Below, piece after piece: positions 63,381 through 64,000 of a stretch of 64,000 bases of DNA. The DNA is from Erythrocercus mccallii (taxonomy: Eukaryota > Chordata > Aves > Passeriformes > Dicruridae). Numbering within the stretch: the stretch's first letter is position 1; every line of letters starts with the position of its first letter. The stretch spans positions 516,329-580,328 of the forward strand of contig VZRG01000270.1 of assembly GCA_013397435.1 (NCBI GenBank). Reading direction: 5' to 3'. The position numbers were made by a program, and so were the translations under genes. A model generated the notes under the pieces. The model saw only the letters and a list, made by a program, of their open reading frames with translations, was not told where the DNA came from and searched no databases.

Positions 63381-64000
63381 CTGAAAAATAAATAAAGTAT
63401 TTAGTTTTATTAGCATAAATCATAATTTCTTAATATTTATTAATGGTTTGCAAAATAATTTACTTTAAGGAATTTATTTTAATGTACTTTAGTTTAATAT
63501 TCTGTAAATGTTTTCTACTTTTTTTCTCATACAGGGCTAATTTCCTGAATCACATGCTGTACACACTCCTTTGTTCAGTTATATAGCTTTCAACCACTAT
63601 ATATTTAAAGATTAAAATTTACTTCCACAGAGAGACAGTGGGAAAACTTTTCAATATATAACCTCTTCTTTAACAGTTTCAGCCATAAATGATAGGAGAG
63701 AGAGGTTACTACTGTAGGATGCCAAAGCAGTCAGAAATTTCAATCAGAACCAGGGCTATGTAATGAGATATGATTTATGTATTTTGGGTGGCAATTTACT
63801 CATTTTATGAACCATAGTAGGAACATGAATTACTTTTAGAAAAAGATGCTTTAGAGAAAAACAGAATCAGTTTTATTAGCAAATTTAGCTTCTGTTTTAC
63901 ATACATTTTATGAAAGAGAGATTAATTTTATAATAAACCAATCAGGGTTTCATTTTTGTTTCCTGGTTTGGTTGGCTTTTCTCTGATAAAATACTGTATA
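63381..64000. other. AT-rich non-coding DNA, no gene seen
   Basis: No long frame and no named repeat to the end of the window. If the exon-like segment is real, this is the upstream intron. Confidence 0.5.

Noticed and set aside
1..64000. CRISPR array, tRNA, rRNA or bacterial operon
   Set aside because: No regularly spaced direct repeats with unique spacers, no cloverleaf or rRNA sequence recognised, and the composition and repeats are those of a vertebrate.

Overview
This window looks like non-coding DNA from a vertebrate, most likely a bird and probably a songbird. It is AT-rich, has no CpG island, and is dominated by short stop-interrupted frames. The organism call rests on the interspersed repeats: three fragments of avian-type CR1 LINEs, a complete solo LTR of a type I know from passerine genomes (39935-40687, with a 5-bp target-site duplication), two copies of a second avian ERV LTR family (about 5755-6415 and 45382-46254), and much older CR1-like remnants of the kind shared with other reptiles. 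No tool was run; family calls come from reading the sequence and remembered repeat structure.

Layout. 1-12 kb: AT-rich DNA with an old minus-strand LTR copy (about 5.8-6.4 kb) and two striking inverted repeats (7400-7419 and 9638-9667). 12-13 kb: an ancient CR1/L3-like remnant. 18-24 kb: microsatellites (GA and GATA). 24-29.3 kb: two CR1 pieces that look like consecutive segments of one element 4.6 kb apart, with a perfect 28-bp palindrome (27943-27970) between them. 31.7-32.3 kb: an isolated GC-rich, CpG-poor island flanked by 13-bp direct repeats. 39.9-40.7 kb: the solo LTR. 45.4-46.3 kb: the second LTR family. 52.3-52.7 kb: a third, older LTR-like block. 54.1-54.6 kb: an ancient CR1 reverse-transcriptase remnant. 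57.0-57.2 kb: a CR1 3' end. 58.3-59.3 kb: a minus-strand stretch with protein-like but broken frames. 63.29-63.38 kb: the best exon-like segment, with strong splice sites on the minus strand.

No protein-coding gene is recognised with confidence. The longest open frames (175 codons at 49337-49864, 188 codons at 31759-32325) lack recognisable domains and are best explained by base composition. The window is therefore read as an intergenic desert or the inside of a very large intron; the exon-like segments at 63.3 kb and 43.1 kb, both on the minus strand and phase-compatible, are the only hint of a host transcript. No tRNA, rRNA, CRISPR or operon-like structure is seen. I found no convincing new biological system; the best leads are the 28-bp palindrome, the GC island, the possible split CR1 and the exon-like segments.
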